64,000 bases of DNA from Uranotaenia lowii (GCF_029784155.1 NC_073693.1:183913802-183977801); one strand, 5' to 3'; shown: positions 21,701 to 28,220, counted from the stretch's first letter. Notes: generated by a model from the letters alone, not told the origin. Translations and numbers: made by a program.

Positions 21701-22748
21701 ATGCTGTACTTAGCAGTCATTAGAAAGGGCAATAACTTGATAGCCGAGTTTTTGAATGGTTGGCAATGAATAAGTTGATCAAGAACACCTAGAAAATCTG
21801 GGTCACCGGAATAATAAGCCGTAAGGTAAGCAACCATGCCGATTACCAATTATGTTCAACCATTTTTTCGTTGAAACTATTTTTTGAATCATATTTATTG
21901 TTTATAAAAAAAACGCAAAATCACACTTCATCAACTCGTTTTTTTCATAAATAAATTCGTTCTGTTTTCTACATGGACACTAGCGCTGCCCTATGATTTA
22001 ATCAGCACCTTGAAATTATCTCTACATTTAACATACCTTTTAATGCCCAAACGGCACGCGCAGTCAGTTGTTGCAAGTAAATGTCCATATCAATGGCGCA
22101 ATCATAGCTGAGATGTGGTTTTATGGCTGATACATTCCAATGAAAATGATCATACATTCCGGTGAAAACGTGGAAAACGTTTTCAGAACTATCGGTTTCA
22201 TTATCTCCACCAGCTGTGCTTTTCAGAGCTCCCGATCTGCCTCTGAGGGACTTTGCATTATGCACTTGATAAATATGTCCAGCAGCTTTCGAGTCTCCTG
22301 CACCTTTCGATCCGCCATTAGTGACCATGTTGTTTTCACCATTCAGCTCAATATTATTAGAAGAACCATGCAAAGTTGTTGGAAAATTTTGCTCTAGAAA
22401 CAGGTTCCGCGTACCGTTGATGTCCAATGGATTTACCCGAAATGATTCGCCGATAACATCATCTTTGTCAATTTGGTCGGGTTTCATCAACATATCTAAT
22501 TTCGAAACATAATGTTGCTCTATGGTTTGTGCTGATCCTCTGCCACTGGTAGAATTCTGAACACCATTATTCAATTCTGAAGCAACCAGCTCGAAGTCTG
22601 CCTGTACGGTGTTGCTTCCATTTGATGGTATTTTTGCAATCGATGACTGGTTTTTGCCATAATAACTTTCATCAGTAAGTGCACACCTGAACTGAAGCGT
22701 GGTTAGAAGTAAACCAATTTGAATTAAGGTGAACACATGTTGAGCCAT
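653..22748 (-). CDS. nrf-6-like (nose resistant to fluoxetine) multi-pass acyltransferase-3 family protein, 12 exons
   Basis: Join on the minus strand: 22748-22037, 13070-12886, 12789-12575, 12344-12091, 12025-11946, 3513-3415, 3215-2932, 2737-2543, 2473-2304, 1539-1363, 1296-1100, 763-653. The total is 2679 nt, 892 residues plus TGA, with every intron GT-AG and every phase consistent. Order: signal peptide (about 1-24), Asn/Ser-rich linker with several N-X-S/T sites (25-205), NRF domain with spaced cysteines (about 207-370), one membrane segment (about 371-392), cytoplasmic-type linker, then the acyltransferase-3 domain (about 480-880) with about ten hydrophobic segments. Family hallmarks seen are CVHGLR, SVDTFFFISG, YRFLRLTPAY, CNKFWWRNILYINN, WYLANDMQFY and LSRLSYCAYLLHP. 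By family knowledge these are membrane proteins, probably acyl transfer enzymes, linked in worms to lipid/drug uptake and in Drosophila to drop-dead; the substrate is unknown. The start is the first ATG in the open frame and leads straight into the signal peptide. The exon 4 donor is the least certain boundary. Confidence 0.93.
1100..1296 (-). CDS. nrf-6-like exon 11
   Basis: The acceptor TTTTCCAG ends at 1297 and the donor GTG|GTAAGT begins at 1099. It encodes AWGAALIWITLSCCWGYAPA-VNSFLSYRGVYPLSRLSYCA-YLLHP. The F-L-S-x-x-x-[FY]-x-P-L-S-R-L-[ST]-Y-[CS]-[AV]-Y-L-x-H-P signature is complete. Confidence 0.95.
1363..1539 (-). CDS. nrf-6-like exon 10
   Basis: The acceptor TTTCCATAG ends at 1540 and the donor ACG G|GTAATA begins at 1362. 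It encodes GMLTGYIYHFKKKPPKIMPA followed by a long hydrophobic stretch LLWFISVAILFALVFGVW. The G-x-x-x-G-Y-x-x-x-x-x-K motif is typical of the late membrane segments of the family. It ends one base into the Ala codon completed by exon 11. Confidence 0.94.
1655..1830 (+). repeat. Dispersed repeat, AGGGTGGCAGCGAAAA family, uninterrupted copy
   Basis: Similar to 39415-39541 plus 40609-40640. Shared landmarks are GGTGRCARCGAAAA, ATGTCGARWTTCGAAAACCG and TACATTTTGTAGATTGGCC. It lies in an intron of the nrf-6-like gene. This copy has no insertion and so serves as the empty site for the element at 39543-40608. Confidence 0.6.
1890..2075. repeat. Degenerate (GTCATTTTT)n tandem repeat in an intron
   Basis: About twenty imperfect copies of a 9-10 base motif around TTTTTGTCAT, heavily T-biased, between exons 9 and 10. 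It is a short decayed minisatellite. Confidence 0.6.
2304..2473 (-). CDS. nrf-6-like exon 9
   Basis: The acceptor is TATATCCTCAAG ending at 2474, weaker than the others. The donor ATG G|GTAAGT begins at 2303. It encodes RRIKLSAAILGMLVLVSWII, a membrane segment, then a loop ending YDKPWQRITPYIMG, matching the family's Y-x-K-P-[WY]-x-R-[IVA]-x-P-Y-x-[IVM]-G motif. Confidence 0.93.
2543..2737 (-). CDS. nrf-6-like exon 8
   Basis: The acceptor GCTGCAG ends at 2738 and the donor TCTAG|GTATGT begins at 2542. Reading in the phase set by exon 7 gives CNKFWWRNILYINNWYPFSE followed by MCMVWSWYLANDMQFYI. This is the extracellular loop and following membrane segment, nearly diagnostic for the family. A longer open frame on the same bases is a shadow in another phase. 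Confidence 0.95.
2932..3215 (-). CDS. nrf-6-like exon 7
   Basis: The acceptor TTCGCAG ends at 3216 and the donor AA|GTAAGT begins at 2931. It encodes membrane segment SVDTFFFISGALIVVLYYRS, a hydrophilic loop rich in Asn, Ser and Thr, then YRFLRLTPAYLFVIILNE. Both are the most conserved motifs of the nrf-6/drop-dead group. It ends two bases into a Lys codon. Confidence 0.95.
3415..3513 (-). CDS. nrf-6-like exon 6: start of acyltransferase-3 domain
   Basis: The acceptor ATGATAG ends at 3514 and the donor AGG|GTAAGA begins at 3414; it is 33 complete codons. DSITCVHGLRLYSLLWTIMV-HTYLQ contains the C-[LIV]-[HN]-G-[IL]-R start of the acyltransferase-3 domain. Its W-x-x-x-x-H carries the conserved membrane histidine thought to take part in acyl transfer in this family. 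It lies 8.4 kb downstream of exon 5, across the transposon-filled intron. Confidence 0.94.
4060..5300. mobile_element. MITE with CCGTGAAAG... ends and GCGCGGCCATTGG subterminal repeats
   Basis: It is flanked by TA on both sides (4058-4059, 5301-5302). The left end CCGTGAAAGCACCAATGGCC and the reverse complement of the right end CCGTGAAGGACCCAATGGCC form terminal inverted repeats about 25 bp long. The motif GGCCGCGC with CCAATGG or ATTGGTAC recurs near 4076-4100, 4463, 5036, 5089 and 5279 in both orientations. There is no transposase. It sits in the 8.4 kb intron. Confidence 0.8.
5700..7930. repeat. Dispersed repeat (copy A), split by an inserted element
   Basis: Segments 5700-6202 and 7694-7930 together match a second copy at 43555-44255. 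Shared landmarks include GCAAGAAAATATACCA, ACCAGGACCACATGTT, GCTGATAGTCTGCGTC and TGATTTTCGGAACATT. There is no coding capacity. The interruption is the element at 6203-7693. Confidence 0.75.
6203..7693. mobile_element. 1.49 kb element with 9-bp target duplication, carrying gene-like sequence
   Basis: The 9-bp duplication ACGTTCTTA lies at 6194-6202 and 7694-7702. The uninterrupted copy near 44050 confirms the empty site. The ends are short inverted repeats CAATGTGGT...ACCTCATTG. A 9-bp duplication is typical of Mutator-like elements, but the ends are too short to name the family. The interior is less AT-rich than its surroundings and includes overlapping minus-strand open frames at 7083-7484 of unknown product, the largest with a Lys/Glu/Gln/Ser-rich composition. 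A 17-bp direct repeat CTGAAAACGAGCATGAA lies near both ends (about 6490 and 7590). No transposase was seen. Confidence 0.75.
8040..8990. repeat. Inverted-repeat zone around GTTCAGTTCGGTCTGGTCGAA
   Basis: It contains a 25-bp perfect hairpin (arms 8750-8774 and 8796-8820, 21-nt loop that itself contains GGTCG...CGACC). It lies inside longer imperfect arms reaching to about 8694 and 8876. Related inverted pieces, such as GGTTCAACCAGAGCGAACTGAG, recur at 8290-8480 and 11485-11710, so a foldback-type element probably spans 8040-11770 with 9074-11385 inserted in it. Confidence 0.55.
9676..9732 (-). mobile_element. Severely 5'-truncated SINE with 8-bp target duplication
   Basis: Starts as poly-T then GTTTCGATTATAGTCG and ends at GCGACTT, which is only the 3' tail of the tRNA-derived SINE. 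It is flanked by TAATCAAC at 9668-9675 and 9733-9740. The sister repeat at about 28820 has the site without insertion. Confidence 0.85.
10062..11336. mobile_element. Long-hairpin MITE, CACTGCCGGCCAAAAGTTTG ends, copy A
   Basis: TA flanks at 10060-10061 and 11337-11338. The two halves (10062-10600 and about 10750-11336) are inverted copies of each other through almost their whole length, so a transcript would form a giant stem. The inner junctions carry a second GTTTGGGATCACCCC motif. A SINE (10601-10746) is inserted in the left half. The empty site is preserved at about 29148. The TIR resembles Tc1-type ends. Confidence 0.88.
10601..10746 (+). mobile_element. tRNA-derived SINE, 5'-truncated, inserted in a MITE arm
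   Basis: Begins at the B box (GAGTTCGAGCCC), runs through CAACTGTAACGTTAATAAAG and ends in about 14 A. The A box is missing. The opposite MITE arm and the copy at 20518-21699 lack this block. Confidence 0.8.
11387..11945. other. Intron remainder with foldback-repeat pieces
   Basis: Contains GTTCAGCCAGACGAAC (about 11490) and GGTTCAACCAGAGCGAACTG (about 11680), related to the 8040-8990 repeat. No gene was seen. Confidence 0.4.
11946..12025 (-). CDS. nrf-6-like exon 5 (80 nt)
   Basis: A micro-exon too short for simple ORF scans, found because the flanking phases demand it. The acceptor TTTATTTCTAG ends at 12026 and the donor CAAG|GTAAAT begins at 11945. The phase-1 reading gives KLSEILLCFAAGPNSRTILS then VDTSSK. 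This is the family pattern L-L-C-F-S-x(4)-N-[ST]-[KR]-x-[IL]-L-S that precedes the D-S-I-x-C-x-H-G-[IL]-R block of exon 6. A second reading frame is also open but does not resemble the family. Confidence 0.9.
12091..12344 (-). CDS. nrf-6-like exon 4: first transmembrane segment and linker
   Basis: The acceptor TTTTTCAG ends at 12345. It encodes VALIVVTATVVFATYYER, a membrane segment followed by a basic stop-transfer, then a polar, variable linker ending ...SSSKSKMI. The donor must leave phase 1: T|GTTAGT (12090-12085) fits, and A|GTAGCA about 50 bases earlier in the exon also fits. The left edge therefore carries about 50 bp of uncertainty. Confidence 0.8.
12575..12789 (-). CDS. nrf-6-like exon 3: NRF domain cysteine block
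   Basis: The acceptor TTTTAG ends at 12790 and the donor AAG|GTAATG begins at 12574. It opens PTILQIGQCLPKSCSVNDVY, the G-x-C-[LVI]-P-x-x-C motif of the family, and holds two further cysteines (KMCNSSSVNC) that probably pair in disulphides. It ends two bases into a Ser codon completed by exon 4. Confidence 0.93.
12886..13070 (-). CDS. nrf-6-like exon 2: NRF domain core
   Basis: The acceptor TTTCAG ends at 13071 and the donor GAG|GTACGT begins at 12885. The first two bases complete Ala, giving WALK-ASDSSGRYGGQAFFGN followed by DFWLGSKSFCEEV. This matches the D-[AS]-S-G-x(n)-G-N-x-x-W-L-G-S-x-x-x-C pattern of NRF domains, with a conserved Cys. It ends in phase 0 after ...IMPE. Confidence 0.93.
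13739..14113 (-). mobile_element. tRNA-derived SINE interrupted by another SINE
   Basis: Outer copy: 13739-13757 plus 13955-14113. It reads on the minus strand from A box (CTCAGTTGGCAAGTCAG) through B box (GAGTTCGAGCCCAAG) to the ATAATCGAA tail. The middle is split by the inner SINE at 13758-13954, with ATAGTCGTTTTA / ATAGTCGGTTTG as the diverged target duplication. Confidence 0.75.
13758..13954 (-). mobile_element. Near full-length tRNA-derived SINE (inner copy)
   Basis: On the minus strand: GGGCTTGTGATATAGCTCAG starts the tRNA-like head (A box TAGCTCAGTTGG), then B box GAGTTCGAGCCC, body, and poly-A. Length is about 197 bp. The layout resembles the Feilai family of Aedes; that name is recalled, not checked. 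Confidence 0.8.
14116..15985. mobile_element. MITE, CCGTCAACTGGGGCAACATG end, with a nested MITE
   Basis: TA flanks at 14114-14115 and 15986-15987. Left end CCGTCAACTGGGGC; right end reversed CCGTCAAACGGGAC. The right half (about 15300-15970) is an inverted relative of 40655-41770, sharing GCATACACTTAGGGG-type and TTTTTTACGGCATC sequences. There is no coding region. Confidence 0.65.
14389..15299. mobile_element. MITE, GGGGAGAGTGGGGTAACGTG-type ends, nested
   Basis: TA flanks at 14387-14388 and 15300-15301. Left end GGGGAGTGTGGGGTTTATTG; right end reversed GGGGAGAGTGGGGTAACGTG followed by a second GGGGAAACGTGGGCC copy. It is 911 bp and non-coding. A shorter decayed relative lies at 57247-57450. 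Confidence 0.8.
16350..17110 (+). pseudogene. ITmD37E transposase relic, internally deleted
   Basis: The 5' leader GGCGCTCCTAGTAG resembles that of the 24960-26266 element. An open frame from ATG at 16482 reads MEAARRKLILDTHVKNPTWS then jumps into SDFGLLPGQKFYKATDRGDV. Compared with 25122-25960, the DNA-binding and first-Asp region is deleted. Later pieces in other frames keep PDLASCHYS (second Asp) and RPIEKFWAIVKQ (third acidic residue Glu, about 17 codons after a stop at 16830). It is dead: the first catalytic Asp is missing and there are stops. Confidence 0.85.
17216..17892. mobile_element. MITE flanked by TTAA, GGGGGGAGTAGGGTCTAAC ends
   Basis: TTAA at 17212-17215 and 17893-17896. Near-perfect 19-bp inverted repeats GGGGGGAGTAGGGTCTAAC and GTTAGACCCTACTCCCCCC. 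It is 677 bp, AT-rich and non-coding. TTAA targets suggest piggyBac-type mobilisation, though a TA target with a longer repeat is also possible. Confidence 0.8.
18504..18694. repeat. 191-bp direct repeat, copy 1
   Basis: By eye identical to 19006-19196, 502 bp away. It begins with the 3' half of the tRNA-like sequence (GAAGCGGAGATTGCAGG) and includes a TTTTT run. Confidence 0.9.
18969..19042 (+). ncRNA. tRNA-like gene (cloverleaf, anticodon position ACC)
   Basis: It folds as acceptor 18969-18975/19035-19041 (TTCACCG/CGGTGAG), D arm GTGG-AATTGGCTA-ACGC with one mismatch, anticodon arm CCGTT-GTACCGA-AGCGG, 5-nt variable loop, T arm GCAGG-TTCAAGT-CCTGT, discriminator C. The B box GGTTCAAGTCC is perfect and TTTTT follows at 19052-19056. 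ACC would read glycine GGU, which eukaryotes normally do not decode this way, and the first base T is unusual. A tRNA pseudogene or SINE head is more likely than a working tRNA. Confidence 0.45.
19006..19196. repeat. 191-bp direct repeat, copy 2
   Basis: Matches 18504-18694 by eye without a difference. Its left boundary is the base just 3' of the anticodon of the tRNA-like sequence at 18969-19042. Confidence 0.9.
19582..20454. mobile_element. MITE, AGGCTATGATCATTTAGTAT ends, copy 1
   Basis: TA flanks (19580-19581, 20455-20456). Ends AAGCTATGATCATTTAGTAT and reversed AGGCTATGATCATTTAGAAT. The interior matches 31758-32704 in opposite orientation, sharing TAGCTACGCTACTAGAGCTC-type and CGGCAGATAAAAAGTG-type segments. 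It is non-coding. Confidence 0.85.
20518..21699. mobile_element. Long-hairpin MITE, CACTGCCGGCCAAAAGTTTG ends, copy B
   Basis: TA flanks (20516-20517, 21700-21701). Two inverted arms of about 540-590 bp join near 21110, giving an almost complete foldback. This copy has no SINE. An inner pair of GGGATCACCCCTTTGTATGG / reverse complement lies around 20905 and 21300. Confidence 0.9.
22037..22748 (-). CDS. nrf-6-like exon 1: signal peptide, glycosylated linker, start of NRF domain
   Basis: Residues 1-237 plus one base. The ATG at 22748-22746 starts MAQHVFTLIQIGLLLTTLQF, a classic n/h/c signal peptide. The frame is open upstream to a stop near 22812 but has no earlier ATG, only a GTG. The middle is rich in Asn, Ser and Gly with several N-X-S/T sequons. 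The end carries YDCAIDMDIYLQQLTARAVW, the expected start of the NRF domain (Cys, then WALK). The donor is G|GTATGT (22036-22031); the last codon is split 1+2 with exon 2. The linker is long for the family, so its middle is probably poorly conserved. Confidence 0.92.
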
Positions 22749-22810
22749 TGCCACTAGTAGATAATTTTTCACTCCTGTTGAAGCGTTCACGTTATTAGTT
22801 TTAAAGGACA

Positions 22811-23706
22811 CTTTTCAAAAGTTACTATTTGATAATGAAAATAGGACCCAGCATTGTTATTTCGATGGGTTGCAGGGTGGTGAATTTCTAGAAACAGGCA
22901 CTTGTTCAAGGGTTTACATAATTCAGAAAAGCACGTTAGAAAAGAAAAATCAGACACGATTAGTGACTGCAGCTATGGAAGGTTTAAAGCAAACTGAAAT
23001 GCAATTGGCTTATGCACATATTTCTGCCTTGTACAGACCTTTCCCAACGATTTTCATCAAGAAGTAGGGGTTGAACACCGATCGACTCAATATTGCATTT
23101 CTAATAACTGGATAAAAATTAAGACGCGCGTATACGTATGCAACGATGCAAAAGCCATTGCGCACATTTTAGCAATTGTCACTGAATGCAGTTGACTTGA
23201 AAGTTTGTGAAATTCCAAAACAAGTTTTCCAGCGCGTTCAAGTTATAAATTTAAGATCACATTATTTTAGTGGGTGGCTGCTGCAGTTCCTTATTGGGTA
23301 CCAAATCCACAGTATGGCTTAGTTTTTATTGATTTCGCGTTCAGCTTGAAAATTTCTCGGCTATTAGCTTAAAACAAGATGATTCCAACAAAAACTGGTA
23401 TTGCGGATGAGCACTTTACTACTTGCTCCAACAATTAAACACGGGTAAAAGTTGTTTTAAGTGAATTGCTCGAATTTGTATATGATTGTCGACATTTGAA
23501 CCGAGCGGCATTCAAAATTCAGATTAAAATTAAGCTTGAGAATCAGGGCCGGATTAAACCATCGAGGGGCCCGGGGCAATTGTTTAATCAATGAATTAGT
23601 TTTTTTTTCATATACCATCCCATAGAATACATTATACCTAAAACATACAAAGGAACTGGGAATATTTTACCAATTTAGCCTTAAAACAACCATTATGTCT
23701 GCTTAG
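22811..23706. other. Upstream flank of the nrf-6-like gene
   Basis: AT-rich, presumed 5' UTR/promoter of the minus-strand gene near 22811-23100. No clear TATA or initiator was seen. A GGGCCGGATTAAACC stretch at about 23547 resembles one at 43043, probably a decayed repeat. Confidence 0.35.
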
Positions 23707-23721
23707 AAGGTAGTTTCTGAT

Positions 23722-24034
23722 TTGGTCGTGTAAGGAACACCTTGTCGCCAGAAATAACTTCATAGAGTTTCTTCGAGCCCGAGGAAAACCACCTGACGTT
23801 CCAGTGAGGGATGTGTTGGTTGTGATGTATTTTGACTACATGTTCGAAATTTATTCTTTCCTAAAAGCTATCGATCTTCGTCTATAATTCTTTTTATTTT
23901 CATATTTACCTTTTTTATCTTCTTTTTCTTCAAAATAAAACTGTTAAGCTAAGCAAACAATTGTAAAAACAAAAACGAGTTTGGCTCCTTAAAGCCTCAT
24001 GGTATGAGCCGCTTCAAATAAAGATACTACAAAA
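23722..24034 (+). mobile_element. 5'-truncated non-LTR retrotransposon, last 54 codons and 3' UTR
   Basis: A perfect 15-bp target duplication AAGGTAGTTTCTGAT lies at 23707-23721 and 24035-24049. The frame from 23723 to TAA at 23887 reads the end of an ORF2 protein (RARGKPPDVPVRDVL, FDYMFEIYSFLKAIDLRL), a C-terminus typical of I-superfamily insect elements. The 3' UTR has AAAACGAGTTTGGCTCCTTA, then AATAAAG and a short A-tail. A fragment of a related tail is at 61906-61960. Confidence 0.9.
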
Positions 24035-24067
24035 AAGGTAGTTTCTGATATCTGAAAACAATAACTG

Positions 24068-24545
24068 TTAAAAAATCACGCGCAAACTTTGCGGATGCTG
24101 TACGGGTGCGAAACTTGGTGCACATATGCGGTAACGACGCGAAAACTGCAAGTATTTGTAAACCGCTGCCTGCGGAATATCATCCGCGCTTGGTGGCCTG
24201 GCAACTGGATCTTGAATGCGGAATTACATCGCCGGTGTCATCAAAGGGCGCTAGATATCGATATTCGGGAACGTAAGTGGAGATGGATTGGGCACACGCT
24301 GCGAAAAGATAAAAACGAGATTTGCAGAGAGGCGCTAGATTGGAATCCAGAAGGTCATCGAAGAAGAGGCAGGCTCAGAAACTCGTGGCGGCGAAGCCTA
24401 GCCGCTGAAATCCAAACTGTCGACGAGAATCTTGACTGGGACCAGGTGAAGACGCTGGCTGCGGATTGTCAACAGTGGAGGTCTTTTACCACGGCCCTAT
24501 GCACCGGAGGATCGGCGCGGGATCATTAAGTAAGTTAAGTAAGTG
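24068..24545 (+). mobile_element. 5'-truncated RTE-like non-LTR retrotransposon, ORF2 C-terminus
   Basis: The frame to TAA at 24529 reads RMLYGCETWCTYAVTTRKLQ, then VNRCLRNIIRAWWPGNWI, RERKWRWIGHTLRKD and HRRRGRLRNSWRR. This is the carboxy-terminal region after the reverse transcriptase domain in RTE/CR1-type elements. It ends in a (TAAG)n tail at 24527-24545, as expected of RTE-like 3' ends. Codon use is far more GC-rich than the surroundings. The 5' part including the RT catalytic motif is absent. Confidence 0.88.
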
Positions 24546-24959
24546 GAAATGTTGATCATATAGAAAATTACATTTGCACAAAAACCATTAAGATTGTTAA
24601 CTTTTTCTAGAATTTTAAGCATTTATTGTGTTCTGGTGAATGCATTATAGATGCAATCTTATTTATTGGCAGAACGAAAGATTGGCGTTTTTTTTTATCC
24701 AGATTACATTTTTTTTCTAATTATTTAACTCTCGATCCACTTTCAAATTCAAATCCATGAAAGCGGATCGGGAGACGGCTACAGATGATCCCAAGCATTT
24801 TTAAGTCCTTTAGTAAGATCATATTTTTTTTTCAAGCAAAGATAAAGATTTATGATAAATATGCTCCACAGATATTTTTTTTTTCATAATTGAATTGTTT
24901 CATTTACTTCATAAAAATGGCTTGTTCTCAAATACCGGAAAAATAAAAAAAATCATATA

Positions 24960-26266
24960 AAGTCTGCTTCATTTAATATTGGAACAAATTCTTTTGCTCA
25001 TTGTGGCGCTCCTAGTGGACGGATTTGGAAATTTTTTTCACCCACGTGTCGAGAAATTCATTACCTTTCACCATGTATTTATGTCATAACACCAAACGAT
25101 AGCATATTGTAAACAACCGCCATGGAAGCCGAACGGAGAGATCAAATTGTGCACAGTTTTCTTGAAAATCCATTGTTGTCGGCATCGAAGCTAGCTAAAC
25201 AGCTTAAAATGCCCAGAAATACCGTATGGCGTGTTATCAAGCAGTACAAGGAAACATTGACGACGGCTCGGAAGCCGCATTCGAAGCGTCGGAGTGGAAC
25301 TGTCGACCGGAAACTGCGTGGGAAAGTCATCAAGGCCGTCAAGAGGAATCCCAATCTTTCAGACCGCGATTTGGCCAGTAAGTTCCAGGCCGCTCACAGT
25401 ACGGTGCGACGAATTCGTCTCCGGGAAGGAATAAGGTCATTCCGAGCCAGCAAACAGCCAAATTGGACGCTGAAGCAGAACAATGTGGCCAGAATCCGTG
25501 CTCGAAAGCTGTACGACCAAGTGCTGACCAAGTTCGACGGATGTATTCTGATGGACGATGAGACCTACGTACGTGAAGGCGGACTTTGGGCAAATCCCAG
25601 GTCAAAAATTTTATTTGGCGACGGCTCGGGGGGATGTACCTGCAATATTTAAGTTCGTGTTTGCGGATAAATTCGCCCACAAGTACATGATTTGGCAGGG
25701 GATATGCAGTTGTGGACAGAAAACCAAAGTCTTTCTCACTGACAAGACAATGACATCAGAAGTCTACAAAAAAGAGTGCCTACAGAAACGGATTCTGCCG
25801 TTTATTCGTGCCCACGACCGTCCAGTAATGTTTTGGCTGGACCTCGCGAGCTGCCATTACAGCAAAACGGTTATGGAATGGTACGCAACGAACGGGGTCA
25901 GCGTAATACCGAAGGACCTCAACCCCCAAACTGCCCCCAGTTCCGGCCGATAGACAAATACTGGGCAATCACGAAGCGGAGGCTTAAGGCAAAGGGAAAA
26001 CTTGTTAGGAACATGACTCAAATGAAGAACTGGGGGAATCAAATCGCCAAAACGGTGGACGAAAAGGGTGTGCGCCGCCTAATGTGCCGTATTACGGGAA
26101 AAGTACGAGAATTTCTTCGAAACAGCAATGAATAATTTTTTTAATTTTTTTTTATGAAAGAGTAAAGAAAATGCTACATTTGTATGAAAAACAAATTATG
26201 AATTCGTTAATAAATGATTGAACTACACGCAATTGTTTGTGTTCCAATATTAAATGAAGCAGACTT
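24960..26266 (+). mobile_element. ITmD37E transposon (Tc1/mariner superfamily), both ends present
   Basis: TA flanks (24958-24959, 26267-26268) and long perfect inverted ends AAGTCTGCTTCATTTAATAT...ATATTAAATGAAGCAGACTT. It is 1307 bp, the usual size for this mosquito family. It contains a broken transposase at 25122-26134. Confidence 0.92.
25122..26134 (+). pseudogene. ITmD37E-type transposase with two frameshifts
   Basis: ATG at 25122. N-terminal helix-turn-helix pair: LLSASKLAKQLKMPRNTVWR (about residues 19-38) and LSDRDLASKFQAAHSTVRRI. Catalytic motifs: ILMDDETYV (first Asp), MFWLDLASCHYS (second Asp), RPIDKYWAI (third position). Counting across the second frameshift gives 37 residues between the second and third, but here the third is Asp, not Glu. 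Frameshift 1 is a duplicated GTAC at about 25567-25574; frameshift 2 is a missing C in the C run at about 25921-25926. The protein ends EFLRNSNE, TAA at 26134. It cannot give an intact enzyme. Confidence 0.92.
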
Positions 26267-26268
26267 TA

Positions 26269-27357
26269 CAAGTGAAATATTTTTTGGTTTATTTTTATTA
26301 AAAAGATTGGGAGAACGATATCAGATTTCTTATCAACATGACTAAGCATCAAAGTTTCCGAGAAAAATTCTGAATTCTCGACAAAAACAATATTTTCAAT
26401 TTTGTAATTCGACCCAAAAATTTTGTGACGGTTACTGGATATACTATTTTCAGAAATTTTATAGAAAATCATGCCGAACATCGATCAACTGTGTCTTTTT
26501 TCTTAAAAATAGGCAATTGACATAAAACTCATAAGATTATTACAAATCAGCTGTAAAAAGCCTATTCCAGTTGCAGGTAAATAAAATTCATGAAAATCCA
26601 TAGGATCTGTACAAAATATCTAGAATTAAGAATGTAAACTGTAACTTTGACGAAGTTTGTTTATAAATCTGTACAATTATTAATCTTTCGGTGATGCAGC
26701 AATGTTATAATCTTATAGGGAACAGTTTTTTCATCGTTTATATAAAAAAATCTTGTTATCGAGGACAAAATTTGAAAAAAATTCAAAATGTGCATTGAAG
26801 AACGAGTTTCAATCCATGAATTTAATAAATGACGATTCAACGACGAACGGTAGGAAGAATATCTAAAAATATATTTTTCACTCTAAAAGTTTCTATGAGT
26901 CAACGGTATTGCAGAAGCGTTCTATCATAAAAATTGATATTATTCACTATGTATTTCAAAAACGGTGTTAAATTACTGTTCTCTTTAAAAACATGAATTC
27001 ATTTTATTTTCCCTTTTTAACGTCAAAAATGTGTGGTTATAAAAATGACGTAAAGCTCGCTCTTGGAAATAAAAAAGATAAATGGAAAACATTAGTAGAA
27101 GATAAAACCTTCCGAGGTCAGTTTGAGCTCGAAAGATTTTATCAGAAAAAATTACCGTCATACCTAAAAGAAATCAAATTATTTGATTAATTTTCGACTA
27201 CTTTGTTATCTAATCACAAACTTCATACAGTTTGATACAATATTGAATAAAAAAACTTTTAAAATATGCTATTGAATGCAATTCAATAAATAAATTTATG
27301 TTATAACTTGTTTCCAAAAATGTTTATCGTTTGCCTGTTTCTCCATCGGAAAAGGTG
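26269..27357. other. AT-rich stretch, no gene seen
   Basis: Strongly AT-biased. The 65-codon open frame at 26993-27190 has no recognisable motif and is within chance length. Confidence 0.4.
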
Positions 27358-28220
27358 CCGTAAACTGGGGGAACTTTGATCACCGGGGTAACTTTGATCA
27401 ACATGAAATTTTTGCAGATAATCATTATTAACTAAGTCTGAAGCTCTGGTCCTTCGAGCCGGATCTCTGAAAATTGTTTTCTACGTTTGAAAGCCTATGA
27501 ATTGAGTTTCAAATAGGCTGAATTTGGTTTGTAGTTGGAGATTTTTGATATATTTTAAAATGTAGTTTTAAAGTCTTAGAATATCTGTTTTTTTTTATAA
27601 GACTCGCAAGCAAACACCTCTCCAGATAAAATGATAGCATTTAGAAGCGAATGGGTTGTTTTATATTAAAGTTTAACTTTTTTCTTTATATAGGTACAGT
27701 TTCAGAGTTATTTTTATGGTCATTATATGACAATTTTTGGATATTAAAAAAAGGACATTTTCTATGAGAAATCCTGCATAAAACAAATGGCTAAAAACGT
27801 ATTAAATGGATAAGTTTCAATAAAAAAAAAGAACATATGAACTGTGGGAAGACCTAGGGAATTGCATAATGGTAAAATTTCATTTGTTTTTGAGGCCAAA
27901 AAATATTGAGAAATCGGTATCGAATTTTGAATACGGCGAATGCGCCAACATCACTGTTTCGAGAAAAACGCGTTCAAATTTTGACAGCTCCATAAGCTCC
28001 CAGCAAAAATTTTATTATGTTTCCTTTATTTCTCGAAAACCAAATATCCTTCAGTTAACGTTGTAAACTCAAAACGTAGGTCTCCGAACGTACTTTATCA
28101 CCCTGCTGATAACTCCATTTGTTTACATTTGGCGCATTCGCCCTATTCAAAATTCTACCGAAATGTTTATAATTTTTGCCCCTAAATGTATGCAGCAACG
28201 TTGTACATCTTTTGAGTATA

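Noticed and set aside
22749..22811. Upstream start of the first exon at 22811
   Set aside because: That codon is GTG. The first ATG is at 22748 and begins the signal peptide directly.
25339..25680. 113-codon minus-strand open frame
   Set aside because: Antisense shadow of the transposase at 25122.
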